Origin: a virus
Strand: one strand, 5' to 3'
Virus record (IMG/VR): IMGVR_UViG_3300009370_001261
Location: 1 to 54,049 of that record
DNA length: 54,049 nt
Shown: piece after piece, positions 43,728-52,099 of the stretch
How the letters are laid out: each line of letters begins with the position of its first letter
Position numbering within the stretch: position 1 is the first letter of the stretch
Program-made: the position numbers and the translations under genes
Notes under the pieces: generated by a model
Told to the model about the DNA's origin: nothing
The model's input: the letters and a program-made list of their open reading frames with translations, nothing else
Databases searched by the model: none

Positions 43728-46700
43728 ATGGCAGATACAACATTAAGAAGTAGACTCAAAAGACTTTTCAGCACCAACGTGATCGTTAGACACGCAGGTG
43801 GTAAAAAGTTAAAAATAGCAGATACAAATAGAGTTCAACAAGCTACACGAAATAGTCTTGTGGATAGATGGTCCAGAATACACACTAATTTAACAACTGG
43901 TGGATACGGACACGCACAGGCAATTAGTTTTCAAGCTCAACGACTTGCACTATTTAGAGATTATGAGGAAATGGACGCTGATGCTATCATTTCAAGTGCT
44001 CTTGACATTTATGCAGATGAATGTTTAAGTTCAGATACTATAATTCCATTATTAGATGGCCGTAAATTAACAATTAAAGAATTATTTGATGAAAATGATC
44101 GAAACTTTTGGTTATACGGATTAGATGATACTGGGAATTTTATACCATCTAAAGCGGATAAGGTGGTATACAAAGGCAAATCTGAAGTGTATGAAATTAC
44201 ATTAGAAGATGGTACTATCTTAAAATCGACAGGAAACCATAGATGGGTAAATGGGAGCGGTGAATTAGTGTATACAGATACTTTAAGTGTTGGTGATGGT
44301 ATATATGCATTAAATACTAAACTTAGTGATAAAAAATTAAACGGGTATTTAATGATAAAAAATAATGGAAAATTTGATTTTGTTCATAGAATCGTTGCAA
44401 ATTCAATAGATATTTTGAAAAATATGAGAAAATCTAAATCTACGAAAGCAGTTATACATCATTCGGCATTTGATAAGTTAAATAATTCACCTGATCATTT
44501 AGAGTGGTTAGAACCTGATGATCATTGGAAAGTCCATGCAAAGTTTAATAAAGAGCTATGGTCAGACAAAAATATGGTGCATGAATATAAAGAAAAAACA
44601 ACAATGGGGCATAAAAAATACTGGACTGATGAAAATAGAAGAAAAAAATCAATAGAACAGCATGAATTTATGAATAATTTTTTGAAAAATACTACATTTG
44701 AAGATAGACAAAAATTATATGCAAATTTTGGTAGAGATAATGGAATGTATAATAACGGAAATAAACTTGAGGGTTCTAAAAATGGTAGATGGTTAACTGA
44801 TATTGATAGATTAACTGATATTGATTTAGTGGAAGTAGTAGAGTTTTTAATGGAAAATTATACGGGAGGTAGAGATACAAATGTATTTAATATAATACAA
44901 AAGAAATATAATTTTAATGTTGAAGAGTTACAAAAAGTAAAAAATAAAATATGTGAATTATATAATATAGATAATATAAAATCATTACCACGAAAATATA
45001 ATGCAATGATAAATACTCACTTGTTAGATGAGATGAGATTAGTTATTGATGATTTTGAAAAAAATCCCAAACGAAATTATGATAAATTATGTAATAAAAT
45101 AAACACAAGTAAACGTGTTTTTAATAACATTTTATATGAAAGTGGATACAAACATTTTTCAGATTTTGTAGGCAGTTCTAATCATAGAATTGTTTCTATT
45201 AAAAAACTTGAGGCTGTGGAAGATGTTTATGATATAGTAAACGCTGGTGAAAATCATATATATGCATTAGAATCCAATGATGGGTCCAAAATATATACTC
45301 ATAACAGCACTATGAAAAGTGAGTACGGTCAAGTTTTAGAAATTAGATCAGAAAATGAAAATATAAATGATATATTACACAACCTATACTATGACGTTTT
45401 GAATATAGAATTCAATTTGTGGCCGTGGGTTCGTAATATGTGTAAATATGGTGATTTTTATTTATATTTAGATATTAAAGATAAATATGGTATTACAAAT
45501 GTAGTCCCACTTTCAGCATATGACGTAACTCGTATTGAAGGTGAAGATCCAGAAAATCCATATATGGTACAGTTTGTAGTAGAAGAGGGTGATACTCGAC
45601 ATACTGGTAGAATGAGCGGACAAAAGGAATTAGAAAACTATGAAATAGCTCATTTCAGACTATTGAGTGATTCTAATTTCCTACCATACGGAAAGGGTAT
45701 GATTGAAGGCGGTCGCAAAATCTGGAAACAACTTTCATTAATGGAAGACGCCATGTTAATTCATCGTATTATGAGAGCACCAGAAAAACGAGTATTCAAA
45801 TTTGATATTGGAAACATTCCACCAGCTGAAGTTGATAATTTTATGCAGAAGGTTACAAACAAAATGAAGAAGGCTCCAGTTATGGATCCAAAAACAGGAG
45901 ATTACAACCTTCGGTATAACATACAAAATCTTACAGAGGATTTTTTCATTCCTGTTCGTGGTGGGGATAGTGGAACAGAAATTGATACTTTGAGTGGTCT
46001 TACATACGAAGCTGTGGATGATATAGAGTATCTACGAAACAAGTTAATGGCATCATTAAAGATACCAAAGGCGTTCCTTGGATACGAAGAAAATGTAGGA
46101 TGTGTAGTTCCTGAAACTGAAATTCCATTGTTAAATGGTGAAGTAAAAACTGTTAAAGATATTATTGAAGATTATGAAAATGGAATTAAACATTATACAT
46201 ATGCGATAGACCCAGAAACTAATATGATTGTTCCTGGTGAAATAGAATGGGCTGGATATACTAAAAAAGATGCTGAATTAGTTAGGGTTAATTTAGATAA
46301 TGATAAATATATTGATTGTACACCAGACCATAGATTTTTAACGAGAGATGGTGATTGGGTTGAAGCTCAAGATTTAGAAGAAAATCAATCTTTAATGCCG
46401 TTGTATTTAGATGAAACTACACAAAAGAATAAACATGGATACGTAACTGTTTATCATCCTGGAACCGGTGTATATCAAGAAGTTCATAGATTAGTAGCAG
46501 AACATTATAATATGGTAACAGCTGGTAGTGGAAAGGTCGTTCATCATGCTGATTTTAATAAAGTTAATAATAATCCCGAAAATTTTGATTGTTCTATGAA
46601 TTACATGGAACATCGACAATATCATAGTCGGTTAATTAATAAGACTATGAATTCTCCAGAAAATATCAGAAAACGTGTTCAGAAACAACGTACTGATAAT

Positions 46701-48041
46701 CACTTTGTGACTGCTGGAAGAAAGGGTGGTTTGAAATCTACTGATCGATTAGTCGCCTGGAATAAAAAACATGGTGTTTGGAATAAAGATAAAAATATTG
46801 ATGTCGAATGCAAACATTGCGGAACAATGTTTAATGTTCAATCATATAGAAAAAATACAGCATCATATTGTTCTTTCCGGTGTAGAGATGTAGCATATTC
46901 TATAAATAAAACTGGTAATACTTATAATACCAAGTATATTATTGATTATGATTACTTAGTTACTATTGCTAAAGAATGCTCTTCTTTTAAAGAATTAGAA
47001 ACAAAATTAGATTTGACAAGAAGTACGTTAAATCGAGCCTTCTATTATCATAACATAGACAAGGTTCAGTTTCTATTCAAGTACATGCCACATGCATTAA
47101 AAAACAAAAACTTTATGCAGAATTATAGACAACATGAAAAACAATATTTGAATCATACAGTCAGTTCAGTAGAGTTTTTAAGTGAAGTAAAAGATACTTG
47201 TGATTTAACAATTACAAAATATCATAATTTCGCAACAAATGCTGGGGTGATAATTCACAACTCAAAAGCGACTCTTGCGGCAGAAGATGTTAGATTTGCA
47301 AGAACAATAGAAAGACTACAACGAATCATTACAAGTGAATTAACTAAAATTGGTATAGTCCACTTATATGCACAAGGTTATACAGACCAAGAGTTAGTCA
47401 ATTTTGATTTGGCATTAAAAAATCCATCTACAATATATGAAGAGGAAAAGATAGAGTTATGGAATAACAAACAAAGTCTTGCTTCAAGTATGATGGACTC
47501 TAAAATAGCAGACACAGAGTGGATTTATGATAATATATTTAAGTTTACCGAAGATGAAAAGAAGGATGTTAGACTTGGATTGATTAAAGACCAAAAACGT
47601 AAGTTTAGATGGGAACAGATAGAACAAGAAGGAAACGACCCAGTTCAAAGTAATGAAGCAGTAGGAACACAAGGAGCAATGATAGCAGGCGGTGGTGGTG
47701 AACAAGAAGGTGGTGGAAGTCCATTTGGTAGAACCGGTAAAGAATTAGATATGGAAATGCCAGATGACGGATGGCCAGGAAGTGGTCGTCCAAAAGAGGG
47801 ACCTAAACACGGTAAAGATTCAAGTGTTAGAGGTCGAGATCCATTAGGTGCTCACGATAAGAGAAAAGGTGGCAGTGGAAGTCCAAAATATGGTCTTGCA
47901 CTAGCACATTATGATGCATTAAAGAAGAGTTTAGGTAAAGTCGGTAAGGAAGATAGAAAGATTCTATTTGAAGCTGGTGATGTAGAACAAGAATATAAGA
48001 ATGAAGTATCTTCTTCATTAAATAATGGATCAAATGATTGA
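43728..48041 (+). CDS. Portal protein, gp20 type, interrupted by two in-frame inteins
   Basis: 1437 codons; after removal of residues 99-526 and 792-1178 the exteins join to about 622 residues. Extein blocks: DIYADE then STMKSEYGQVLE; FRLLSDSNFLPYGKGMIEGG; LMASLKIPKAFLGYEENVG then SKATLAAEDVRFARTIERLQ, all hallmark gp20 sequence. The C-terminal 90 residues are Gly/Pro-rich (EQEGGGSPFGRTGKELDMEM) and longer than T4 gp20 (524 residues). The portal ring is the head nucleation vertex and the DNA gate, so splicing is required for a functional virion. GAGG 7 bases before ATG. Confidence 0.95.
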   Translation: MADTTLRSRLKRLFSTNVIVRHAGGKKLKIADTNRVQQATRNSLVDRWSRIHTNLTTGGYGHAQAISFQAQRLALFRDYEEMDADAIISSALDIYADECLSSDTIIPLLDGRKLTIKELFDENDRNFWLYGLDDTGNFIPSKADKVVYKGKSEVYEITLEDGTILKSTGNHRWVNGSGELVYTDTLSVGDGIYALNTKLSDKKLNGYLMIKNNGKFDFVHRIVANSIDILKNMRKSKSTKAVIHHSAFDKLNNSPDHLEWLEPDDHWKVHAKFNKELWSDKNMVHEYKEKTTMGHKKYWTDENRRKKSIEQHEFMNNFLKNTTFEDRQKLYANFGRDNGMYNNGNKLEGSKNGRWLTDIDRLTDIDLVEVVEFLMENYTGGRDTNVFNIIQKKYNFNVEELQKVKNKICELYNIDNIKSLPRKYNAMINTHLLDEMRLVIDDFEKNPKRNYDKLCNKINTSKRVFNNILYESGYKHFSDFVGSSNHRIVSIKKLEAVEDVYDIVNAGENHIYALESNDGSKIYTHNSTMKSEYGQVLEIRSENENINDILHNLYYDVLNIEFNLWPWVRNMCKYGDFYLYLDIKDKYGITNVVPLSAYDVTRIEGEDPENPYMVQFVVEEGDTRHTGRMSGQKELENYEIAHFRLLSDSNFLPYGKGMIEGGRKIWKQLSLMEDAMLIHRIMRAPEKRVFKFDIGNIPPAEVDNFMQKVTNKMKKAPVMDPKTGDYNLRYNIQNLTEDFFIPVRGGDSGTEIDTLSGLTYEAVDDIEYLRNKLMASLKIPKAFLGYEENVGCVVPETEIPLLNGEVKTVKDIIEDYENGIKHYTYAIDPETNMIVPGEIEWAGYTKKDAELVRVNLDNDKYIDCTPDHRFLTRDGDWVEAQDLEENQSLMPLYLDETTQKNKHGYVTVYHPGTGVYQEVHRLVAEHYNMVTAGSGKVVHHADFNKVNNNPENFDCSMNYMEHRQYHSRLINKTMNSPENIRKRVQKQRTDNHFVTAGRKGGLKSTDRLVAWNKKHGVWNKDKNIDVECKHCGTMFNVQSYRKNTASYCSFRCRDVAYSINKTGNTYNTKYIIDYDYLVTIAKECSSFKELETKLDLTRSTLNRAFYYHNIDKVQFLFKYMPHALKNKNFMQNYRQHEKQYLNHTVSSVEFLSEVKDTCDLTITKYHNFATNAGVIIHNSKATLAAEDVRFARTIERLQRIITSELTKIGIVHLYAQGYTDQELVNFDLALKNPSTIYEEEKIELWNNKQSLASSMMDSKIADTEWIYDNIFKFTEDEKKDVRLGLIKDQKRKFRWEQIEQEGNDPVQSNEAVGTQGAMIAGGGGEQEGGGSPFGRTGKELDMEMPDDGWPGSGRPKEGPKHGKDSSVRGRDPLGAHDKRKGGSGSPKYGLALAHYDALKKSLGKVGKEDRKILFEAGDVEQEYKNEVSSSLNNGSND
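44022..45305 (+). mobile_element. Intein 1 in portal (428 residues) with HNH-type endonuclease domain
   Basis: Cys99 at the N-terminus (CLSSDTIIPLLDGRKLTIKE), block B with STGNHRW, block F DVYDIVNAGENHIYALES, and block G IYTHN followed by Ser as the +1 residue. Between them an HNH-like core VIHHSAFDKLNNSPDHLEWL. All residues for class 1 splicing are present. Inserted between DIYADE and STMKSEYG. Confidence 0.9.
46101..47261 (+). mobile_element. Intein 2 in portal (387 residues) with HNH-type endonuclease domain
   Basis: Cys792 at the N-terminus (CVVPETEIPLLNGEVKTVKD), block B CTPDHRFLTRDG, block F TCDLTITKYHNFATNAG, block G VIIHN then Ser. Internal VVHHADFNKVNNNPENFD is an HNH core, followed by a CKHC...CSFRC zinc finger. 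Inserted in the conserved ENVG/SKATLAAEDVRF block. Different endonuclease context and linker from intein 1, so it was acquired separately. Confidence 0.9.
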
Positions 48042-48065
48042 TTATTAGAAGTTTTTATATTTATA
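48021..48065 (+). promoter_or_regulatory. Gene-end hairpin plus TATTTATA motif before gene 48099
   Basis: AATAAT (48021-48026) and ATTATT (48041-48046) pair, with ATCA/TGAT inside, followed by AGAAGTTTTT; TATTTATA is at 48058-48065 with 33 bases before the ATG. Downstream AG-GATGAA-like and TTTTAGGAG context matches that at 30140. Confidence 0.45.
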
Positions 48066-48098
48066 GATGAAGAAATATACTATTTTAGGAGTTAAATT

Positions 48099-48965
48099 AT
48101 GAGTCAAAGAGTAAAACACTCGAAGATCAAGAATACTGGAATACTTTTCGAGTTATTATCCCGTCAAATTACAGTAGACGTGATGAATAATAGTGGTAAG
48201 AGTAAATCCGTTGATATTTTGAAGAAATTTTTTAATGAGAATACTGAACTTGGGAAAGAAAACCAATTATATCAAGTATTATTAAAAGAAAATTACAATT
48301 CAACACGAAAAGCAGAAAAACTGTTAGAAGCTGTATTAAGATCAAGAGAAAAACTACAGAATAAAAAATTACGAAGTGAAAAGTATAATTTAATTAAGGA
48401 AATTAAGAAAAATTACAAAGTTGAAGATTTTTTTAATGCTAGAATCCCTAATTATAAGGTATATGCCTCAATATACAAAACATTTCTTGCAGAAACCACT
48501 CCGGTATTTGATCCAGCAGATGAAGTGAATAGTTCATTCACTATTGTAGAGCACGTCACAAGAAATAAAAGAAAAACAAGAAATACAGATAGCAAAACTC
48601 TTACTGAATTTAAGGGTGAAGATAAAGATTTACGATTGCTTTCATATCAATTAATGGTAGACAATTTTAACTCTAAATATAAAACTTTAAATTCAATGCA
48701 AAGAAATTTGTTAAAAGAGTATGTAAATAACATTTCCAATACTAATTCATTAAGAGAATTTATCAATGGTGAAGTTAAAAAAGTAAAAGAGATTTTAACT
48801 AAAACTTTACCAAAAATAGATGATAAGATCACGAAAATTAAATTAACAGAAGCAATAAATCAAGCTGATACGCTAACAAAAGGAAAAATTGTAAGAGATA
48901 AACAGGTTGTATCATTAATGAGATATTATGAACTTATTGGAGAATTGAGAAATGTCACGAAATAA
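48099..48965 (+). CDS. Conserved unknown head-region protein
   Basis: 288 residues, mostly helical and basic (RHSKIKNTGILFELLSRQ-like start MSQRVKHSKIKNTGILFELL; KAEKLLEAVLRSREKLQNKK). It lies between portal and protease, where T4 has the small core proteins gp67 and gp68, so a prohead-core role is possible. Contains some L/I-x-E triplets, though none in a clear linker. No family recognised. Confidence 0.5.
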   Translation: MSQRVKHSKIKNTGILFELLSRQITVDVMNNSGKSKSVDILKKFFNENTELGKENQLYQVLLKENYNSTRKAEKLLEAVLRSREKLQNKKLRSEKYNLIKEIKKNYKVEDFFNARIPNYKVYASIYKTFLAETTPVFDPADEVNSSFTIVEHVTRNKRKTRNTDSKTLTEFKGEDKDLRLLSYQLMVDNFNSKYKTLNSMQRNLLKEYVNNISNTNSLREFINGEVKKVKEILTKTLPKIDDKITKIKLTEAINQADTLTKGKIVRDKQVVSLMRYYELIGELRNVTK

Positions 48966-49527
48966 TTTAATTAGAAAAATAGTTAGAGAACTTATTAAAC
49001 AAGAATTGGGTGAAGCAAACTCAACTGGAAGTGTAGGTGGTAGTTATAACACTCCACATGCTTTCAAGGGAAGTAATAAGAAAGGTAAGAAGAAGGGTAA
49101 GGCTGGTTATACGAGAGGTCATGACGAACCAACTCGTGGAACTGGCTTATTTGTTGCAAAGGATACAAAGTTGAGAAAAGAATCCATAAATGAATCTAAA
49201 ACTCCAGGATTTACTAATAGACAATTTGGAGAACCATTGCCAACTTTTTCCGATATTATGAAAAATCATAAATCAAAGGTACGGGAAGGTAAATATCATG
49301 ATTATAGAAATGATGAATCATTAACTCCAAGACAAAAAATTGGTCAGTCAATGAAAGAAGTCCGTGATAAATTAAATGAGTTAGATAAACTGGTTAAGAT
49401 GAACGTCAAGCTTAAGAATGAATTATCCGTGGATTCCAGAAGCTACTGGAAAAACACTCATAAAGCCATGGGCAAGATTAGTGAAAAATTGGTGAAATTA
49501 TCAAATCGTATTGGGAAGATGTATTAA
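48952..49527 (+). CDS. Head-region protein with prohead-protease-like sites
   Basis: 191 residues. N-terminal amphipathic helix NLIRKIVRELIKQELGE (L-G-E at about residue 20) then ANSTGSVGG; a second site SINE before SKTPGF (about residue 82). A Lys/Gly-rich loop (KGSNKKGKKKGKAGYTRGHD) lies between, and a coiled-coil end (EVRDKLNELDKLVKMNVKLK). Cleavage would yield a short helix, a basic linker and a coiled-coil piece, as expected of a core/scaffold protein. Overlaps the previous gene by 14 bases. Confidence 0.5.
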   Translation: MSRNNLIRKIVRELIKQELGEANSTGSVGGSYNTPHAFKGSNKKGKKKGKAGYTRGHDEPTRGTGLFVAKDTKLRKESINESKTPGFTNRQFGEPLPTFSDIMKNHKSKVREGKYHDYRNDESLTPRQKIGQSMKEVRDKLNELDKLVKMNVKLKNELSVDSRSYWKNTHKAMGKISEKLVKLSNRIGKMY

Positions 49528-49535
49528 GGTCTAAA

Positions 49536-49724
49536 ATGCCCTTTACAGAAAACAAACAGTCCTATTTGGACTCTTTGTTTAGTATTTCTACTTTACTAAA
49601 AAGATGGCACACTGAAATACAAAACAAAGATATAAGTAAGAATTATATGATTGATTCATTAAGTAAGTGGATCAAAAAACTTGAAGAACTACGACATACA
49701 ATAATGATGGGAAAATCAGAATGA
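49536..49724 (+). CDS. Small helical protein
   Basis: 62 residues, MPFTENKQSYLDSLFSISTL then RWHTEIQNKDISKNYMIDSL. Predicted helices, no family. Overlaps the next start as ATGA. Confidence 0.4.
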   Translation: MPFTENKQSYLDSLFSISTLLKRWHTEIQNKDISKNYMIDSLSKWIKKLEELRHTIMMGKSE

Positions 49725-50101
49725 AAATAACTAAAACACAATTAAGAAGAATAATCAAAGAAGAAATTCAGTTACTAACTGAACGTAGTCTTTCCGGTGA
49801 AATGGAAGAATTAAAACTCTATATTGACAATGATTCTCAATTATATAATGGTACATATATTCCTATACTAAAGAATTTATCTAAAAAGAAACAAAACGGT
49901 AAATATAATAAATCATTAGCATCAAAAGGATTCATATATCTTGTTAATGATGGTGCAAATAAATACGTAAAAGACTTTGGTGGAAATGCAAGAGATATAT
50001 TTCCCAAACGACAAAGAATTATGTTGGCAAAAGATTATGTAGATGAATTTGAACAACAATATAAAAATCAAGAATATGATTTTATGAAAGTGGAGAAATA
50101 A
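49721..50101 (+). CDS. Capsid-targeted protein candidate
   Basis: 126 residues. N-terminal helix MKITKTQLRRIIKEEIQLLTE then RSLSGEMEEL: L-T-E site at residue 21. The helix resembles those ending in I-T-E in the gene at 51278 and L-N-E in the polyprotein at 52100. The rest is a mixed alpha/beta region (KGFIYLVNDGANKYVKDFGG) without a recognised fold. ATGA overlap with the previous gene. Confidence 0.5.
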   Translation: MKITKTQLRRIIKEEIQLLTERSLSGEMEELKLYIDNDSQLYNGTYIPILKNLSKKKQNGKYNKSLASKGFIYLVNDGANKYVKDFGGNARDIFPKRQRIMLAKDYVDEFEQQYKNQEYDFMKVEK

Positions 50102-50102
50102 T

Positions 50103-50663
50103 GTGTTAAAAATGAAAACTATATTTAAAGAAGATTGGTGGAGTGAAAAGAGTGTAAAAGATCAAGCTCAATATATCAAAGATCATCCCGCTAGTGATAA
50201 AGCTAAATCAGTTAAAAAATCTCAAGAAAAACAAGCCGATACCAGAAAAAAATTAAGCAAAAAAGATTATGAAGTAGATGCTGCTACAGGCAAAGCAGTT
50301 AAGAAGAAAGAAAAGAAAAAAGAAGACCCAAAGAAAAAAGATAAACACATACAAGCGATTAAGAAGGGAATGTTCCCCGGCTCTAAAGAATATAAGAAAT
50401 TTATGGAAGAAGGTATTGGTGAATCCATGAACGAAACAAAATATAGAGGATATGAAATAAAACGTCAGAATAGAAAGGATGGACTTCCACTTATTATACC
50501 AGCGTTACAAAAATCTGCGTCAAATATGAAAGATGCGAAGAAACAGATTGATAAATTTGGAAACAAAAAATTTATGGCTAAAAATGAATCCATAAAGAAA
50601 TCAAAAAAACCAAGTTACAAATTTGCAGAATTACATGATAGACTTATCAACAGGAGAATATAA
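50103..50663 (+). CDS. Capsid-targeted protein candidate, paralogous start to gene 31598
   Basis: 186 residues from GTG at 50103. GTG is preferred over ATG at 50112 because the resulting start MLKMKTIFKEDWWSE aligns residue for residue with MIKLKQLINEDWWSD of the gene at 31598, and the following AQYIKDHPASDKAK matches AAYIKSHPQSKKAQ. Lys-rich low-complexity middle (KKKEKKKEDPKKKDK). A later SMNE before TKYRGY (about residue 117) is another possible cleavage site. Likely a DNA-binding internal protein (inference from basic charge). Confidence 0.5.
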   Translation: MLKMKTIFKEDWWSEKSVKDQAQYIKDHPASDKAKSVKKSQEKQADTRKKLSKKDYEVDAATGKAVKKKEKKKEDPKKKDKHIQAIKKGMFPGSKEYKKFMEEGIGESMNETKYRGYEIKRQNRKDGLPLIIPALQKSASNMKDAKKQIDKFGNKKFMAKNESIKKSKKPSYKFAELHDRLINRRI

Positions 50664-51275
50664 ATGGCTAAGCAGCTAATTGTAGATTATTTACCATTTT
50701 CGGTAAGTAGAGAACAAATAAACGAATCACTAAAAACTAACCAGGGCAGATTAATCGTACACGGAGTATTACAGAGAGCAGACGCTAAAAACCAGAATGG
50801 ACGTGTATATCCTGGTAAAATCCTCGCACGAGAAGCAAAGAAATATTCCGAAGGGTTTATTAATCAAAAACGGGCAATGGGTGAATTAGACCATCCAGAA
50901 TCATCCGTGGTAAATTTACAAAATGTATCTCATAATGTCACAGAAATGCATTGGGAAGGAGCTAACCTTGTTGGAACAGTAGAAGTATTGGGGACTCCAA
51001 GTGGAAACATTCTAACAGAATTATTTAAGGCGGGAATCAAATTAGGTATATCATCAAGAGGTATGGGTTCAGTGGAACCACTTAAAGAAGGTGAAGGACA
51101 ACAAGTGGGTGATGATTTTGAGTTAATTGCATTTGATTTTGTTAGTAATCCAAGTACACACGGTGCATTTCTATATCCACTTAAAGAGGGTGTAGATAAA
51201 GTAGAAGATGGTAGAACTTGTGGTAAATACTGTAAAGTAGAATTTATAATTAACGATATTATTAGAGGAGAATAG
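50664..51275 (+). CDS. Prohead core protease, gp21 type
   Basis: 203 residues. Family marks: GRLIVHGVLQRADAKNQNGR, GELDHP with catalytic His77, NLQNVSHNVTEMHWEGANLV, TPSGNILTELFKAGIKLG, SSRGMGS with Ser130/131. T4 gp21 digests the prohead core and cleaves head proteins after [L/I]-x-E, and the same sites occur in many genes of this window. AGGAG before ATG. The distal tail (EDGRTCGKYCKVEFIINDII) is unusual. Key enzyme for the cargo hypothesis. Confidence 0.9.
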   Translation: MAKQLIVDYLPFSVSREQINESLKTNQGRLIVHGVLQRADAKNQNGRVYPGKILAREAKKYSEGFINQKRAMGELDHPESSVVNLQNVSHNVTEMHWEGANLVGTVEVLGTPSGNILTELFKAGIKLGISSRGMGSVEPLKEGEGQQVGDDFELIAFDFVSNPSTHGAFLYPLKEGVDKVEDGRTCGKYCKVEFIINDIIRGE

Positions 51276-51277
51276 TA

Positions 51278-51760
51278 ATGAAATTAAATGAATCAGTAAA
51301 AATGCACACTCTTAGTGGAAATAAAAAGTTTATGACTAAAACTGCTATTCCAATTATTAGAAAATATGGTGTTAAGAATATGAAAGCACATCTTGTAGGA
51401 GGTACATTTTTAGAGTTAAGATTTGCTATTGATTCTAATAAACTTAAACAGTTAGATAAAGAATTAAAGAAAAAGAATAAAACTGCTTATGGTGGTATTG
51501 TTGAAAATAGGATAACCAAACTGACTGAATCACAGTTAAGAGAAATGATTAGAGAAATGATTACGGAAGATGGTGATGCATTTGACGCTCCAATTCCTGC
51601 ACAAGTAAAACGATACATGGGTAAATTTATCGGTGCAGTTCAAGGTGCTAAATTAAACAGAAAACGAACAGGTGCTATTCTCGGTCAAGTAGTTAATGCA
51701 CTTGGTATTGAACCAAATGAACTAATGAGATATGTTAGATTAGTTAAAAAGGGACTATAA
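51278..51760 (+). CDS. Head-region protein with internal cleavage-like site
   Basis: 160 residues. N-terminal part begins MKLNESVKMHTLSGNKKFMT; LTESQLREMIREMITE (about residues 84-99) then DGDAFDAPIPA gives an I-T-E site in the middle. The C-terminal piece is helical and basic (IGAVQGAKLNRKRTGAILGQ). It could be cut in two by the protease encoded just upstream. No family recognised. Confidence 0.45.
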   Translation: MKLNESVKMHTLSGNKKFMTKTAIPIIRKYGVKNMKAHLVGGTFLELRFAIDSNKLKQLDKELKKKNKTAYGGIVENRITKLTESQLREMIREMITEDGDAFDAPIPAQVKRYMGKFIGAVQGAKLNRKRTGAILGQVVNALGIEPNELMRYVRLVKKGL

Positions 51761-51762
51761 AA

Positions 51763-52023
51763 ATGAAAGATAGACAAATATACGAAATGAATAAAAAATG
51801 GCGTGAATATCGTCTTGAAGAAACTAAAGAACCCATTACAGAAGGTGTTAAGAATGAATTGGCAGATGTAATGACAAGATATTTACTTGGAAATAGAAAA
51901 ACTGCAGTTAAGCAATTAGAAAAATTGAGTAAAAAGTTTGATGCTGAAGGTGGAATGGATCAAGAATATTATGGGTATGTTTATACTCAATTTTTAAGAG
52001 TGATAAATAAAGTAGTAAGTTAA
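51763..52023 (+). CDS. Small helical protein with cleavage-like site
   Basis: 86 residues. MNKKWREYRLEETKEPITEG has an I-T-E followed by Gly (residues about 26-28), then helix (VKNELADVMTRYLLGNRKTA, VKQLEKLSKKFDAEGGMDQE). Possibly a prohead core component released by the protease. No family match. Confidence 0.45.
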   Translation: MKDRQIYEMNKKWREYRLEETKEPITEGVKNELADVMTRYLLGNRKTAVKQLEKLSKKFDAEGGMDQEYYGYVYTQFLRVINKVVS

Positions 52024-52024
52024 A

Positions 52025-52048
52025 ATGAAACCTGGTCACCATACTTGA
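52025..52048 (+). CDS. Short reading frame ending in a TGA in frame with the next gene
   Basis: ATG encodes MKPGHHT and ends at TGA. The same frame then stays open (PYSGEEHPVWVKHEEE) into the gene at 52100, so a single stop separates a plausible N-terminus from the body. No ribosome site is visible before this ATG. Confidence 0.3.
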   Translation: MKPGHHT

Positions 52049-52099
52049 CCTTATAGTGGTGAAGAACACCCAGTTTGGGTGAAACATGAGGAAGAACCT

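Noticed and set aside
52046-52048. Genetic code with TGA read as Trp
   Set aside because: Dozens of genes here end in TGA at exactly overlapping ATGA junctions, so TGA is a normal stop in this phage.
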